In this document: one piece after another, positions 28,098 through 38,168 of the stretch
Layout: each line of letters starts with the position of its first letter
How positions within the stretch are numbered: the first letter of the stretch is position 1
Source: Gammaproteobacteria bacterium
GTDB lineage: Bacteria; Pseudomonadota; Gammaproteobacteria; Pseudomonadales; Azotimanducaceae
Assembly (NCBI GenBank): GCA_009841615.1
Contig: VXLL01000018.1
Location: 62,001 to 126,000 of the forward strand
Length of the DNA: 64,000 bases
Direction: 5' to 3'
The notes under the pieces: generated by a model
Told to the model about the DNA's origin: nothing
Database searches by the model: none
Seen by the model: only the letters and a program-made list of their open reading frames with translations
Program-made: the position numbers and the translations under genes

Positions 28098-28413
28098 TTA
28101 ACTTCCAAAAATGATAGTTATTTGGAAATATACTTCCAATAAATCACTCTACGACAGGCACAACTATTGGACAATAAGCGATTTGATCTATGGTGCACTT
28201 CATTGGAGCGGATCCGGTTTCTCAAAAATTCACTTACTATTTTTAGAAAACTGTTGTTTTAAGCGAACCGCTTCTTGTAAGTTTGCTTCCGTATAAACAA
28301 CTTCATCGTTCGACCAAGCGTTTTCGCCATTCTTAAAATTAAGTCATCGCCGATTTCGGTATATTGAACCGAGCGATAACGCCGACGCATTCTCGAACCA
28401 ATACCACCACTTT
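28098..28413. other. intergenic region with a possible small frameshifted coding remnant
   Basis: 316 bp with no complete gene. On the minus strand an ATG frame of 43 codons (28390-28259) reads RSVQYTEIGDDLILRMAK, and a second frame closing at 28230 reads NGENAWSNDEVVYTEANLQ, followed by about 14 more residues and a stop. Both look protein-like and overlap, as if one short gene had suffered a one-base indel near 28330. The end of the second frame faintly recalls short prokaryotic signal-transducing proteins. No ribosome site is seen. The promoter of the 28414 gene must also lie here. Confidence 0.25.
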
Positions 28414-28992
28414 ATGACAGAACTTAATCCGTATGTAGCACCAACGGCAGATCTAGATCATGAGTTTGACATTGATGATGTTGAGCTTGCAGGACTCGGG
28501 GAACGATTCGTCGCTCGGTTGATTGATTGGACGCTACGTTGCATCATTTATGCCGTTCTATTCATTGTTTTCTTTCCCGCTCTCACGGGATGGTTTAACT
28601 CAGCCTGGGGAGAAGACTGGTTTGAAAGAACAGCAAACAACCCTTACGAAATAATGTGGCACACTTTCATAAATTTCAACTTCCCTTTAATCCTTTATTT
28701 AATTGCATTAACTCACATAAGCTTTCTTCTATTACAAGGAATCCCCTTAGCTATTTGGGGTCAAACTCTGGGTAAGAAGTGGATGAACATTGCGATGGTG
28801 GACCCGGTGAGTTTCGAGAAAGTTCCCTTCCACAGACTATTTTTTCTAAGGTATCTGGTTTGGGATGTCCCTGCACTGTTCTTCGGACCCTTAAACTGGT
28901 TAATTCGATTAACGGATTTGTGCTTCGGGTTCCAAAATGATCGCAGGACGCTACATGACAAACTCGCGAAAACAGTAGTTATCAAAGTGTAG
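28414..28992 (+). CDS. RDD family membrane protein with NPYVAP N-terminus
   Basis: 192 residues, ATG start. N-terminal tag LNPYVAPTAD, then the RDD domain: GERFVARLIDWTLR, WGQTLGKKWMNIAMVD, and NDRRTLHDKLAKTVVIKV at the very end. Three to four membrane segments. The pattern after GK-x2-M-x-IA-x-VD (sequence FEKVPFHRLFFLRYLVWDVP) is closely shared with the 26222 gene (YERVPLPRLYFSRYLIWEVP), indicating gene duplication. Role unknown. Confidence 0.82.
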   Translation: MTELNPYVAPTADLDHEFDIDDVELAGLGERFVARLIDWTLRCIIYAVLFIVFFPALTGWFNSAWGEDWFERTANNPYEIMWHTFINFNFPLILYLIALTHISFLLLQGIPLAIWGQTLGKKWMNIAMVDPVSFEKVPFHRLFFLRYLVWDVPALFFGPLNWLIRLTDLCFGFQNDRRTLHDKLAKTVVIKV

Positions 28993-29018
28993 GTAGGAGT
29001 TGTTGCAGTAAGAGCTTT

Positions 29019-29047
29019 GGGAGTGCAAAAACTCCACATAGTTTTTT
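29019..29047 (+). terminator. weak candidate terminator after the RDD gene
   Basis: GGAGT, a six-base loop and ACTCC form a short stem; a T6 run starts six bases after it. The stem is only 5 bp, so termination efficiency would be low. Offered as a candidate only. Confidence 0.3.
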
Positions 29048-29130
29048 GACAATACACGCTCTTCACTGAACGTTTCATCTTAAATGTCTAGTAACTATAA
29101 ATTTATTAACTTCGCTCAATTAAGAGACTG

Positions 29131-30525
29131 ATGACAGAAGCTAAACAAGGAACTACTCAAATAGTTTCGGTCAAAGAAGCACTAGTTGAAGATTACGGCA
29201 GAGCTAACAGGATTGAGGTCAAAGGCTGGGTTCGATCAATTCGCTCTTCTAAAGCTGGTCTTTCCTTCATCAGCTTGAACGATGGTTCCTGCTTCGACTC
29301 CATTCAAATTGTTGCTGAAGAAAAACTTGCAAATTACGCCGATGTGCTCGCGCTCTCCACTGGTAGTGCAATTACCGCAAGAGGTCTACTCGTTGCATCT
29401 CTCGGTAAGGGGCAGGACCGCGAAATTAAAGCAACGGAAATTGCCATCGTCGGTTTAGTACAGGACCCCGAAAACTATCCGATCGCTAAAAAACGACACA
29501 GTTTCGAATACTTAAGAACTGTTGCCCATCTCCGCCCCCGTACTAATACGTTTGGTGCGATCGCCCGGCTACGCCAAGCTCTCGCGCACGCGATCCACTC
29601 ATACTTCGAGAAGCATGATTTTGTTTGGGTCAACACACCAATTATCACCGCTAGTGACTGTGAAGGTGCAGGTGACTTGTTTCGAGTAAGCACGTTGGAA
29701 CTGACCAATGCACAAGTCCACTACCAAGACGACTTCTTTGGAAAGGAAACGTTTCTTTCAGTCTCAGGACAGCTAAATGTTGAAGCGTTCTGCCTCGCGT
29801 TGTCCAAGGTTTATACCTTTGGACCGACTTTCAGAGCAGAGAATTCCAATACTAGTCGCCACTTAGCAGAGTTCTGGATGGTCGAGCCAGAGATTGCATT
29901 TGCCGACTTAACTGACAATGTAGATTTAGCTGAAGATTTCTTGAAGGTTACACTTGCCGATGTCTTGGAAAGAGTACCGGACGACATTGCTTTTTTTGAA
30001 CAGAGAATAAACAAAGATGTTTCTACCAGATTCAAAAATGTCATCGACAAACCATTCCTCAGAATGCCATATAGCGAAGCCGTCGACGTTCTACAACGAT
30101 CCAAAGACACGTTCGAATTTCCAGTGGAATGGGGTCGAGACCTGCAGTCAGAACATGAAAAATACTTAACCGAACACACTGGGTCAGTGGTTGTGGTGAC
30201 CGACTATCCAGCCGAAATTAAAGCCTTCTACATGCGCCTCAATGACGACGGTCGAACCGTGGCAGCTATGGATGTACTGGCTCCTGGCATTGGAGAAATT
30301 ATCGGCGGTAGTCAGAGAGAGGAGAGATTGGACGTACTCGAATCAAGAATAGACGAAGAAATTCGAGACGAACTGTGGTGGTATCGCGATTTACGAAAGT
30401 ACGGCACCGTACCTCATGCTGGTTTTGGGTTAGGTTTTGAACGGCTCTTGCTCTACCTTTCTGGGATGGAAAACATAAGGGACGTGATTCCGTTCCCTCG
30501 CGTGCCGAACAACGTTGCGTTTTAG
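29131..30525 (+). CDS. asnS: asparaginyl-tRNA synthetase
   Basis: 464 residues, ATG start, standard length. N-terminal OB-fold anticodon-binding domain ([20 protein letters not shown]) and class II catalytic core: motif 2 region [25 protein letters not shown] and motif 3 [10 protein letters not shown]. The [14 protein letters not shown] sequence separates AsnRS from AspRS. It charges tRNA-Asn directly. It lies 26 bp before the ABC exporter pair, on the same strand. Confidence 0.96.
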   Translation: MTEAKQGTTQIVSVKEALVEDYGRANRIEVKGWVRSIRSSKAGLSFISLNDGSCFDSIQIVAEEKLANYADVLALSTGSAITARGLLVASLGKGQDREIKATEIAIVGLVQDPENYPIAKKRHSFEYLRTVAHLRPRTNTFGAIARLRQALAHAIHSYFEKHDFVWVNTPIITASDCEGAGDLFRVSTLELTNAQVHYQDDFFGKETFLSVSGQLNVEAFCLALSKVYTFGPTFRAENSNTSRHLAEFWMVEPEIAFADLTDNVDLAEDFLKVTLADVLERVPDDIAFFEQRINKDVSTRFKNVIDKPFLRMPYSEAVDVLQRSKDTFEFPVEWGRDLQSEHEKYLTEHTGSVVVVTDYPAEIKAFYMRLNDDGRTVAAMDVLAPGIGEIIGGSQREERLDVLESRIDEEIRDELWWYRDLRKYGTVPHAGFGLGFERLLLYLSGMENIRDVIPFPRVPNNVAF

Positions 30526-30550
30526 TGATCAGATGATGAATCACTAACGT

Positions 30551-32320
30551 ATGATTCGCGATCTACTTCGACTGTGGAAATACGTACGAAAGTATAAAGG
30601 ACGCCTAATCGGCGGTATCGTACTATTTTTCTTCGCACGTTGTTGCGAAGCTTCGATCCCGTTATTCCTTGGGGTCGGACTTGATCGTCTCGCCAAAGGC
30701 AAATATGACCTCTTGTTTCCCGTTTGCGGTATCGTTGTTGCAGTCATTTTGCGGTTCTTTATCGTAACAGCTGCCCGCATCGCGGTGCGACGTGCTAGTT
30801 TTCTCGTGCAGCGCGATTTGCGAAATGTCTTTTACCAGCATTTACAACTGATGGGGCCGAATTTCTTCGCTCGATTTGCAGTTGGTGATTTAATGACCCG
30901 TGCGATTGCCGACATTCAATTGATCCGCCGTCTCATAGGTAACGGTACGACCATGGTTGTAATTTTTGTCTATGCAACGATGTTCGGCTTTGGCTGTATG
31001 TTCTATCTGTCTCCGAAATTGCTGCTTGTGGTGCTCCCGCCACTACCTATCGTTTTGATCTATGCTTGGCGCACATCGTCTAAACTCGGCGTAGCTTCTC
31101 GTCGGGTGCAGGAAAAACTCGGTGATCTAGGTTCGCACGTGCAAGAAAACCTCTCTGGAATCCGCACTATTCAAGCCATGGCTCAGGAAGAAAATGAACA
31201 AAGACGCTTTGCTACTCATAGTCAGGCATATTCGGACAAGTTTTTTGAGCACGCTCGAATACACTCGTTGATGCAAGCAATCATGCCATCTCTCGCTGCA
31301 GTGTCGATCGTTGGAATACTTGGCTACGGCGGGCACCTAGTTCTCACCGAGCAACTCAGTGTAGGAGCGTTTGCGGTGTACTTCTTCTACGTAAACATGA
31401 TCGTGCAACCATTTCGCGTCGCAGGAATGATCATTAGCTTGATCCAGCGCGGCGCCGTAGCCAGTCAACGGTTGCACCAAGTCTTGGACTATGAACCGGA
31501 AATCGAAGACAAACCAACTAGCGACGTCCCCGAGGTTATTCGAGGTCAAATCCACATTAAATCACTCACATTCACCTACCCTCGATCATCCCATCCTACC
31601 CTAGTCGACATCGACCTAAAGATTGAGAAAGGCGAGTCTATCACGATTATGGGACGAGTCGGATGTGGAAAAACCACCTTGTTGAAACAACTAGTACGAC
31701 TTCTCGATACTCCTCCGAATACAGTTTACTTAGACCAATACGACGTCTGCAGGTATCCCTTGCACCAATTGAGGACACAGGTTGCTTTCGTCCCACAAGA
31801 CACTTTCCTCTTTGTTGAACCACTGCGCGCGAACATTACCTACGACCAACCTCGTCGAAGCATCGATCAGGTCTGGCAAGCTGCGGATGCAGCAAGTCTC
31901 TCGACAACCGTAGAGGCAATGGAGCGCAAAATGGAAACGATAGTCGGAGAACGCGGGGTAACTCTTTCTGGCGGTCAAAAACAGCGAACTACTATCGCAC
32001 GCGGCGTGATCCGATATGCTCCATTGCTCGTATTAGACGACTGCTTTGCTTCGGTCGACACAGAAACAGAAGACTACATCCTCCAATCGTTAAGAAAACT
32101 ACGTGTTGATCAAACGACGATTTTGGTGTCGCATCGCGTCTCTACGGCCAAACACTCCGATCGCATACTGTTTATGGAAAGCGGTCGGATTGTGGAAATC
32201 GGAACGCATGATGAACTAGTTCGATTGAACGGTCGCTATGCGGAACTCGATCGCTTGCAGAGAGAGAATTCCGATGCGGTATATACACGTAACAGAGAAA
32301 GTGTAGGTATTGGACGGTGA
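30551..32320 (+). CDS. heterodimeric ABC exporter, subunit with degenerate catalytic site (MdlA/TM287-like)
   Basis: 589 residues, ATG start. Six-helix exporter domain then nucleotide-binding domain: Walker A GRVGCGKTT, signature LSGGQKQR, Walker B LLVLDDC. The catalytic Glu after Walker B is Asp, the hallmark of the inactive-site half of heterodimeric type IV exporters such as TM287/288, BmrCD and MdlAB. It overlaps the next gene by 4 bp (GTGA), which encodes the half with intact Glu. Its substrate may be lipids or drugs; this cannot be decided from sequence. Confidence 0.9.
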   Translation: MIRDLLRLWKYVRKYKGRLIGGIVLFFFARCCEASIPLFLGVGLDRLAKGKYDLLFPVCGIVVAVILRFFIVTAARIAVRRASFLVQRDLRNVFYQHLQLMGPNFFARFAVGDLMTRAIADIQLIRRLIGNGTTMVVIFVYATMFGFGCMFYLSPKLLLVVLPPLPIVLIYAWRTSSKLGVASRRVQEKLGDLGSHVQENLSGIRTIQAMAQEENEQRRFATHSQAYSDKFFEHARIHSLMQAIMPSLAAVSIVGILGYGGHLVLTEQLSVGAFAVYFFYVNMIVQPFRVAGMIISLIQRGAVASQRLHQVLDYEPEIEDKPTSDVPEVIRGQIHIKSLTFTYPRSSHPTLVDIDLKIEKGESITIMGRVGCGKTTLLKQLVRLLDTPPNTVYLDQYDVCRYPLHQLRTQVAFVPQDTFLFVEPLRANITYDQPRRSIDQVWQAADAASLSTTVEAMERKMETIVGERGVTLSGGQKQRTTIARGVIRYAPLLVLDDCFASVDTETEDYILQSLRKLRVDQTTILVSHRVSTAKHSDRILFMESGRIVEIGTHDELVRLNGRYAELDRLQRENSDAVYTRNRESVGIGR

Positions 32321-34197
32321 ACGTTCGAACGCAAACGTCGCGAGATTACAGCGCGTTTGAAGCGGATCTCTCCGGAGCGATCCTAAATACACGTCTCTTA
32401 CTTCGCTTGCTCAAGTGGCTGAAACCCTATTGGTTCACACTATCGGTAAGCATCTTGCTCGTGTGCATATCTTCATTTTTCGCGATCGTACTACTGCTAA
32501 TTTCTTCAATCGTTGTGATCGATCACATCATTCGTCGAGAGATTGATGTGTTCGTGCCGGATTTTGGTCTAATAGATCTCACCGAGGCACTCGCGCACTA
32601 CACAGGATTTTCTACACTGTTCATCGCGTGTGGTTTATACGTCATTGCTCAGGCAGTTTGGGCAATTGCTGGACACTATCACCGTGTTACTCTGACACTC
32701 GCGGTAGTGAATGGATTAAGAGACCTTCGTCGCGATCTGTTCCAACACTTGGAAACCCGACCTGCTTCGTTCTACGACAATGTTGCAGTTGGGCGTGTTA
32801 TGACGCGAGTTACTAACGACATCGAAGCGCTTTACGAACTTCTGCGCGGTCTAGGCTCGTTGATCGGTGAATTACTACCCTTCTGCTTTGCACTTGTGGT
32901 GATGCTGAGCATCAATGTTGAGACTTCACTAGTCCTGCTAATTTACCTTCCATTGTTAGCCGTGATTACGATGGTCTTCCGAAGATACACTCGGCGGTTG
33001 TTTCGACTAGTACGGCAGTCCGTATCAGCCCTCAATCAAAACCTCCAAGAAAATCTCAATGGTCTTCAGGTAGTACAAATATCGGGAAGGGAAGACTACA
33101 ACTTTAAGCGCTATCAACGTATCAATGCCAATAATCTCGGCTTCGAGACGCGGTCGATGCGGCATGAAACAATCTACACCTCGTTCAACGAAAACATCGC
33201 TTCGCTGGCCATTGGCGTGATCCTGTGGTTTGCGGGAGGAAAAGTTCTACAAGAAGCAATCACACTTGGCGGACTGATCCTGTTCACTAGGTTCATCGAT
33301 ATGCTTTTCCATCCGATTGTCGTGTTGGGGGAACAAATAAACATTTTGTTCCGTGCAATGGCTAGTGGCGAAAGAATTTTTCAAGCCCTGGATTGGGATG
33401 AGTCATTGCACGAACCAGAAAATCCCGTGACGCTACCTGAGCGTTTAAAAGGAAAGATCGAATTTAGGAATCTAGAGTTTGCTTATCGAGACGAACCTGT
33501 GATCAAGGGAGTGTCACTTACGATTCAACCCGGTGAAAATCTCGCGATAGTCGGTACAACGGGGTCTGGGAAAAGTACCTTAATACGGTTACTGAATCGG
33601 TTCTACGATATTCCGGACGGTTCTGTCTTTCTTGATGGTATTGACATCAATGACATTCGATCCAAAGATTTAAGACAACGCATAGGCGTGGTCTTGCAGG
33701 ACTTTCATATTTTTTCCGGATCAATCCACGACAATATCACGCTAGGAGACTCTTCGCTAACACGGGCAAGGGTTATCGCTGCTGCTCAGTATGTGAACGC
33801 GCATGAATTCATCGAAACATTGCCTGACGGATACGACACGCTACTATCTGAACGGGGACAGAATCTCTCACAGGGACAACGGCAACTACTAGCCTTTGCA
33901 CGCGTACTTGCGGCGAACCCGGAAATTCTTGTCCTCGACGAAGCAACGGCAAATATTGACACCGAGTCCGAAGTACTCATTCAAGAAGCACTTGAAGTTT
34001 TGACGACCACGAGAACATCAATTATCATCGCACACCGGTTGCAAACAATTCAAAACGCTGATCGCGTTCTAGTTCTTGATGAGGGTCGCGTGGCGGAGTT
34101 GGGCACGCATGATGAACTACTTCAAGCCAAAGGAATCTATCATACTCTGCACAATTTCCAATTCCGGCAAGACTCAGGACAACGGGAGTCTCTGTAA
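32317..34197 (+). CDS. heterodimeric ABC exporter, catalytic subunit (MdlB/TM288-like)
   Basis: 626 residues, GTG start overlapping the previous stop. Six membrane helices, then Walker A GTTGSGKST, signature LSQGQRQLLAFARVL and Walker B LVLDEATANID with the catalytic Glu present. The LSQGQ signature is shared with TM288/MdlB-type subunits, which pair with a partner carrying canonical LSGGQ, as encoded just upstream. The N-terminal tail is about 30 residues longer than that of the partner. Together they form one exporter with one hydrolytic site. Confidence 0.9.
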   Translation: MNVRTQTSRDYSAFEADLSGAILNTRLLLRLLKWLKPYWFTLSVSILLVCISSFFAIVLLLISSIVVIDHIIRREIDVFVPDFGLIDLTEALAHYTGFSTLFIACGLYVIAQAVWAIAGHYHRVTLTLAVVNGLRDLRRDLFQHLETRPASFYDNVAVGRVMTRVTNDIEALYELLRGLGSLIGELLPFCFALVVMLSINVETSLVLLIYLPLLAVITMVFRRYTRRLFRLVRQSVSALNQNLQENLNGLQVVQISGREDYNFKRYQRINANNLGFETRSMRHETIYTSFNENIASLAIGVILWFAGGKVLQEAITLGGLILFTRFIDMLFHPIVVLGEQINILFRAMASGERIFQALDWDESLHEPENPVTLPERLKGKIEFRNLEFAYRDEPVIKGVSLTIQPGENLAIVGTTGSGKSTLIRLLNRFYDIPDGSVFLDGIDINDIRSKDLRQRIGVVLQDFHIFSGSIHDNITLGDSSLTRARVIAAAQYVNAHEFIETLPDGYDTLLSERGQNLSQGQRQLLAFARVLAANPEILVLDEATANIDTESEVLIQEALEVLTTTRTSIIIAHRLQTIQNADRVLVLDEGRVAELGTHDELLQAKGIYHTLHNFQFRQDSGQRESL

Positions 34198-34223
34198 AAA
34201 TTTTGTAAATTTCGATCTGCGAT

Positions 34224-35213
34224 ATGCCAAACACTACAACAATTAAAGCGAAGAGCGGTGAGAGATACCTCACTCAGCATGGCTTCTCCGCTATCCGCGA
34301 CGGCGTGAAAACTAAACGTGGTGTGAGGTTGTTAGAAAGTACCGAAATTTCAACGACTGACCGAAAGCCATCATGGATCCGCGCTCGATTGCCTGCAGGA
34401 CGAAATTATGAGGCTGTAAACGCCGCAGTGCACGATCACCAGTTACATACTGTTTGTGAAGAGTCCCATTGTCCCAACTTAGGGGAATGTTGGAGTGCAG
34501 GTACGGCAACGCTGATGTTGTTAGGGTCGGTTTGTACCCGCGCGTGTATGTTTTGTTCTGTCGATACTGGTAATCCAAATGGGTGGATTGACGCGGATGA
34601 GCCTAAAAAGAGCGCGAGAGCAGTGCAGCTCATGCAGCTCAAATACGTGGTACTGACATCAGTGGACCGCGACGACCTCAAAGATGGCGGAGCAGCCCAC
34701 TACGCCGCCTGCGTGCATGCTATTCACGACGTGAATCCCACCACGGTTATTGAGGCACTAACACCAGATTTCGGTGGAGACCTAGTTGCCGTCGACACGG
34801 TTACGAGCTCGCCTATCAGTGTATTCGCCCAGAATATCGAAACCGTCGAACGATTGACCTACCCAGTTCGAGACCCTCGAGCTGGGTATGAACAAACTCT
34901 CCGTGTTCTGGATCACGCCAAGACTTCAGGTTCGGTGCAAACGAAGTCAAGTTTGATGCTAGGGCTGGGCGAGACCGATGACGAAATCGAACAAACCATG
35001 CACGATCTGTTACGGCATGGTGTAGACTTTTTGACCCTTGGACAGTATCTACGACCCACGCGCAATCATCTTCCAGTCGAACGTTGGGTTCATCCCGATG
35101 AGTTTGATTCGTACCGACAGTTGGGTTGCGAGCTTGGATTCAAAGATGTTGCTGCAGGACCGCTAGTTCGCTCCAGTTATCGTGCTGACCGACTGATCGG
35201 CCACATCGAATGA
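34224..35213 (+). CDS. lipA: lipoyl synthase
   Basis: 329 residues, ATG start. Auxiliary cluster Cys78, Cys83 and Cys89 ([12 protein letters not shown]), radical-SAM CxxxCxxC at Cys104, Cys108 and Cys111 (CTRACMFC), and the C-terminal RSSY loop. It inserts two sulfurs into octanoyl groups on lipoate-dependent enzymes. lipB, which usually precedes it, is absent here; the gene follows the ABC exporter by 26 bp. Confidence 0.97.
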   Translation: MPNTTTIKAKSGERYLTQHGFSAIRDGVKTKRGVRLLESTEISTTDRKPSWIRARLPAGRNYEAVNAAVHDHQLHTVCEESHCPNLGECWSAGTATLMLLGSVCTRACMFCSVDTGNPNGWIDADEPKKSARAVQLMQLKYVVLTSVDRDDLKDGGAAHYAACVHAIHDVNPTTVIEALTPDFGGDLVAVDTVTSSPISVFAQNIETVERLTYPVRDPRAGYEQTLRVLDHAKTSGSVQTKSSLMLGLGETDDEIEQTMHDLLRHGVDFLTLGQYLRPTRNHLPVERWVHPDEFDSYRQLGCELGFKDVAAGPLVRSSYRADRLIGHIE

Positions 35214-35254
35214 CCTAGCGCCATCACAATTTCATTTTTATTTAAGGATTTTTA

Positions 35255-36625
35255 ATGTTAGTTTTTGAACAACCTCCGAATGGAACGATTCCTATTGACT
35301 TGGTATCGAGTAGCGACTTTGAACAGTGGCATCAAGAGTGCTCGGACGCCACGAAGTCTTGGGTTAAGCTCACCAATTTTCGCGGAAAAGCAAACCAATT
35401 TTTTCACTTACCCGATTCCAACGGCAATCCGACCAGTGTGGTCGCTGGTATTGGTGACTCTCCTTCCAAAGCAAGTCTTGGATTGTTGTCGCAGAAATTA
35501 GGCGAAGGAAACTTCTGCCTTCGTACAGCCCCGCGGGATGATCTTTATAAACTCGCCCTTGGATGGGGTATGGGTGCTTATACCTTTGACAAGTACAAAA
35601 CCAAGGCTTCCAAAGCTGAAAAACGAGCGACTCTGTATGTCGATCCACAATTCGCGAGCGTCCAAGACGAAGTGGATGCGATCAATCTTGCTCGGGACCT
35701 GATCAATACAGGTGCGGGAGACATGCTCCCAGACGAACTGGAAGATGCCGTTACTGGTGTCTGCAAACGTTTTGATGTTGATCTGAGTGTTACTCGTGGC
35801 GACGAACTTTTGGATAGAGGATTTCGAACTATTCACACAGTCGGTCGAGCCAGTAAATCTCCGCCGCGTCTAATGGAATTCCGTTGGGGCGATGAGAACG
35901 CACCCAAGATTACCATCATGGGTAAAGGGGTGTGTTTTGATTCTGGAGGTCTAGATCTCAAAAACGCACAAGGCATGCGAGACATGAAGAAAGACATGGC
36001 GGGTTCCGCTATGGCTTTGGCATTATCTCAATTAATCATGGCAAGGAAACTAAATGTAAGAATGCGCCTTATGATTCCTGCAGTCGAAAACGCGGTGTCC
36101 GATAATGCATACCGACCGGGCGATGTCATTACTACCTATAAAGGAACGACCGTTGAAGTCGGCAACACTGATGCCGAAGGTCGGCTCATACTCTGCGACG
36201 CGCTCGCTCTCGCGGCGGAAGAAAAGCCAGAATTCATGCTAGATTTCGCAACTCTAACAGGTGCTGCGCGAGTCGCTCTCGGGTTCAACCTGCCAGCAAT
36301 GTTTTCTAATAACGACAGCCTAGCTGAAGGACTGGTTGCCTCATCTCAAGCAACTTCTGAACCGATTTGGAGGATGCCGCTGTTCGACGATTACCGCGAA
36401 ACTCTCAAATCTAGCGTTGCTGATATTTGCAACATCAGTTCCATGGCAGCTGGTGGTGCAATTACTGCAGCGTTGTTCCTAGAACACTTCGTCGATAAGG
36501 TACCCTGGGTGCACTTTGATTTGATGGGGAGCAATACTAAGACCCGTCCGGCACATCCTGCGGGAGGAGAAGGGTCCGTAATTCGCGCAGCTTTTCACTA
36601 CATTGAGAATCGGTTTAACGGTTAA
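35255..36625 (+). CDS. M17 family leucyl aminopeptidase
   Basis: 456 residues, ATG start with AAGGA upstream. The C-terminal catalytic domain contains MGKGVCFDSGGLDLKN, the DMAGSA block and the M17 signature NTDAEGRLILCDAL, which supply the two-zinc ligands and the catalytic Lys and Arg. It removes N-terminal residues from peptides in the cytosol. The N-terminal domain is shorter than in E. coli PepA (503 residues), closer to the PepB-like size class, so no symbol is given. PepA also binds DNA at recombination sites; whether this protein does is unknown. Confidence 0.92.
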   Translation: MLVFEQPPNGTIPIDLVSSSDFEQWHQECSDATKSWVKLTNFRGKANQFFHLPDSNGNPTSVVAGIGDSPSKASLGLLSQKLGEGNFCLRTAPRDDLYKLALGWGMGAYTFDKYKTKASKAEKRATLYVDPQFASVQDEVDAINLARDLINTGAGDMLPDELEDAVTGVCKRFDVDLSVTRGDELLDRGFRTIHTVGRASKSPPRLMEFRWGDENAPKITIMGKGVCFDSGGLDLKNAQGMRDMKKDMAGSAMALALSQLIMARKLNVRMRLMIPAVENAVSDNAYRPGDVITTYKGTTVEVGNTDAEGRLILCDALALAAEEKPEFMLDFATLTGAARVALGFNLPAMFSNNDSLAEGLVASSQATSEPIWRMPLFDDYRETLKSSVADICNISSMAAGGAITAALFLEHFVDKVPWVHFDLMGSNTKTRPAHPAGGEGSVIRAAFHYIENRFNG

Positions 36626-36702
36626 CCACCTCTATTACACTCGCATGTCTTTCGACGACTTCATATACAGTCTCCAGTAGGCAGTACGCAGATCGCAAAA
36701 CT

Positions 36703-38109
36703 ATGGAATTGTTCCTATACGACACTAAGGCAAGGGAAAAACGTCTTTTTGTTCCGATAGATCCCGCACATGTAACAGTTTATGTGTGCGGACCCACGGT
36801 CTACGATCGTGTGCACATTGGAAACGGCCTTTGTGCCGTTGTCTTCGATGTTCTAGTGCGACTACTTCGCGTACTGTACCCGCAAGTCACCTATGTGCGC
36901 AACATCACGGACATTGAAGACAAGATCATTACCGCGGCGCAAATCAACAATGAACCGTGGCAAGAGCTTACGGAACGATTCACTGTAGCGTTTCAAGAAG
37001 ACATGCAAGCCTTGTATGTACTAGAACCTGATATAGAACCAAAACCGACGCATTTAATTAATGAGATCATCCAAGACATCGATACTTTGATCACCCGTGG
37101 AGCTGCCTATGAAGCTGAAGGTCATGTACTGTTTGCAGTTTCGACAAATTCTGACTACGGCAAGTTATCTCGCCGAACCATGGAAGAGTTGCTGGATGGT
37201 GCTAGAGTCGAAGTGGCTCCTTATAAACGGGATCCGAAAGACTTCGTATTGTGGAAGCCTTCGTCCACCGATCAACCGGGTTGGGACTCCCCTTGGGGGG
37301 TGGGACGTCCAGGTTGGCACATAGAGTGTTCCACGATGATTCGAACCCATTTAGGACCGAACATTGATATACACGGAGCAGGTACAGACCTGATTTTTCC
37401 CCACAATGAAAATGAACTCGCCCAAGGTACCTCCGTCGAAGACGGCGCGCAATACGTCAACTATTGGATGCACAACGGTATGTTGAATATGGGTGGTCAA
37501 AAAATGGCAAAGAGTGTAGGCAATGTCGTGACCATTGCTGACCTACGGCAACGATATCCAGGTGAGGTAATTCGCTATGCTCTATTAACAGGTCACTATC
37601 GCCAAAGTCTCCTCTGGAGCGACCAATTGTTGCAGCAAGCTAGCCAGAGTATAGCATCACTCTATCGCGTACTACGCTACGCAAATGAGATTGTTGGCGA
37701 CGAGTCGTCGACTGCAACCGATTTTCGCGCGGCTCCTCTATCTCAGATTCCAAAGGAAGTCCTGGATCCACTGCGAGACGATTTGCATACACCGATAGCT
37801 TTAGCGGAATTGCATGCATTAGCGAAAAAAATTCAAGCGAGTTCAAATCGTTCCAAGGTCATTGAACTACGAGATCAATTTCTAGCTGGAGCTTGGTTAT
37901 TAGGTCTTTTCAACGTATCTGTATCCCAATTCTTTCAACCACAGGATGATGTCATTGAGACAAGTACAATCGAAGAACTCATTGATTCACGGAACGAAGC
38001 ACGACGCAACAAGGACTTTGCTCGTGCCGATGAAATTAGAGACTTTCTTGCATCGAAAGGGATCGAACTTGAAGATGCCCGAAACGGTACGCGGTGGTCG
38101 CGAAGATAA
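36703..38109 (+). CDS. cysS: cysteinyl-tRNA synthetase
   Basis: 468 residues, ATG start, standard length. Zinc and substrate Cys29 precede the HIGN version of the HIGH motif (38-41); GWHIECSTM carries another zinc ligand; KMAKS is the KMSKS loop. The C-terminal DALR-like and anticodon-binding region is intact, ending with ARRNKDFARADEIRDFLASKGI. Monomeric class I enzyme. Confidence 0.97.
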   Translation: MELFLYDTKAREKRLFVPIDPAHVTVYVCGPTVYDRVHIGNGLCAVVFDVLVRLLRVLYPQVTYVRNITDIEDKIITAAQINNEPWQELTERFTVAFQEDMQALYVLEPDIEPKPTHLINEIIQDIDTLITRGAAYEAEGHVLFAVSTNSDYGKLSRRTMEELLDGARVEVAPYKRDPKDFVLWKPSSTDQPGWDSPWGVGRPGWHIECSTMIRTHLGPNIDIHGAGTDLIFPHNENELAQGTSVEDGAQYVNYWMHNGMLNMGGQKMAKSVGNVVTIADLRQRYPGEVIRYALLTGHYRQSLLWSDQLLQQASQSIASLYRVLRYANEIVGDESSTATDFRAAPLSQIPKEVLDPLRDDLHTPIALAELHALAKKIQASSNRSKVIELRDQFLAGAWLLGLFNVSVSQFFQPQDDVIETSTIEELIDSRNEARRNKDFARADEIRDFLASKGIELEDARNGTRWSRR

Positions 38110-38168
38110 TATGTACCTTAATCGATTAATCGAACACGCCCTTCAGGCCTCATACAGGAGAAGTTCGT

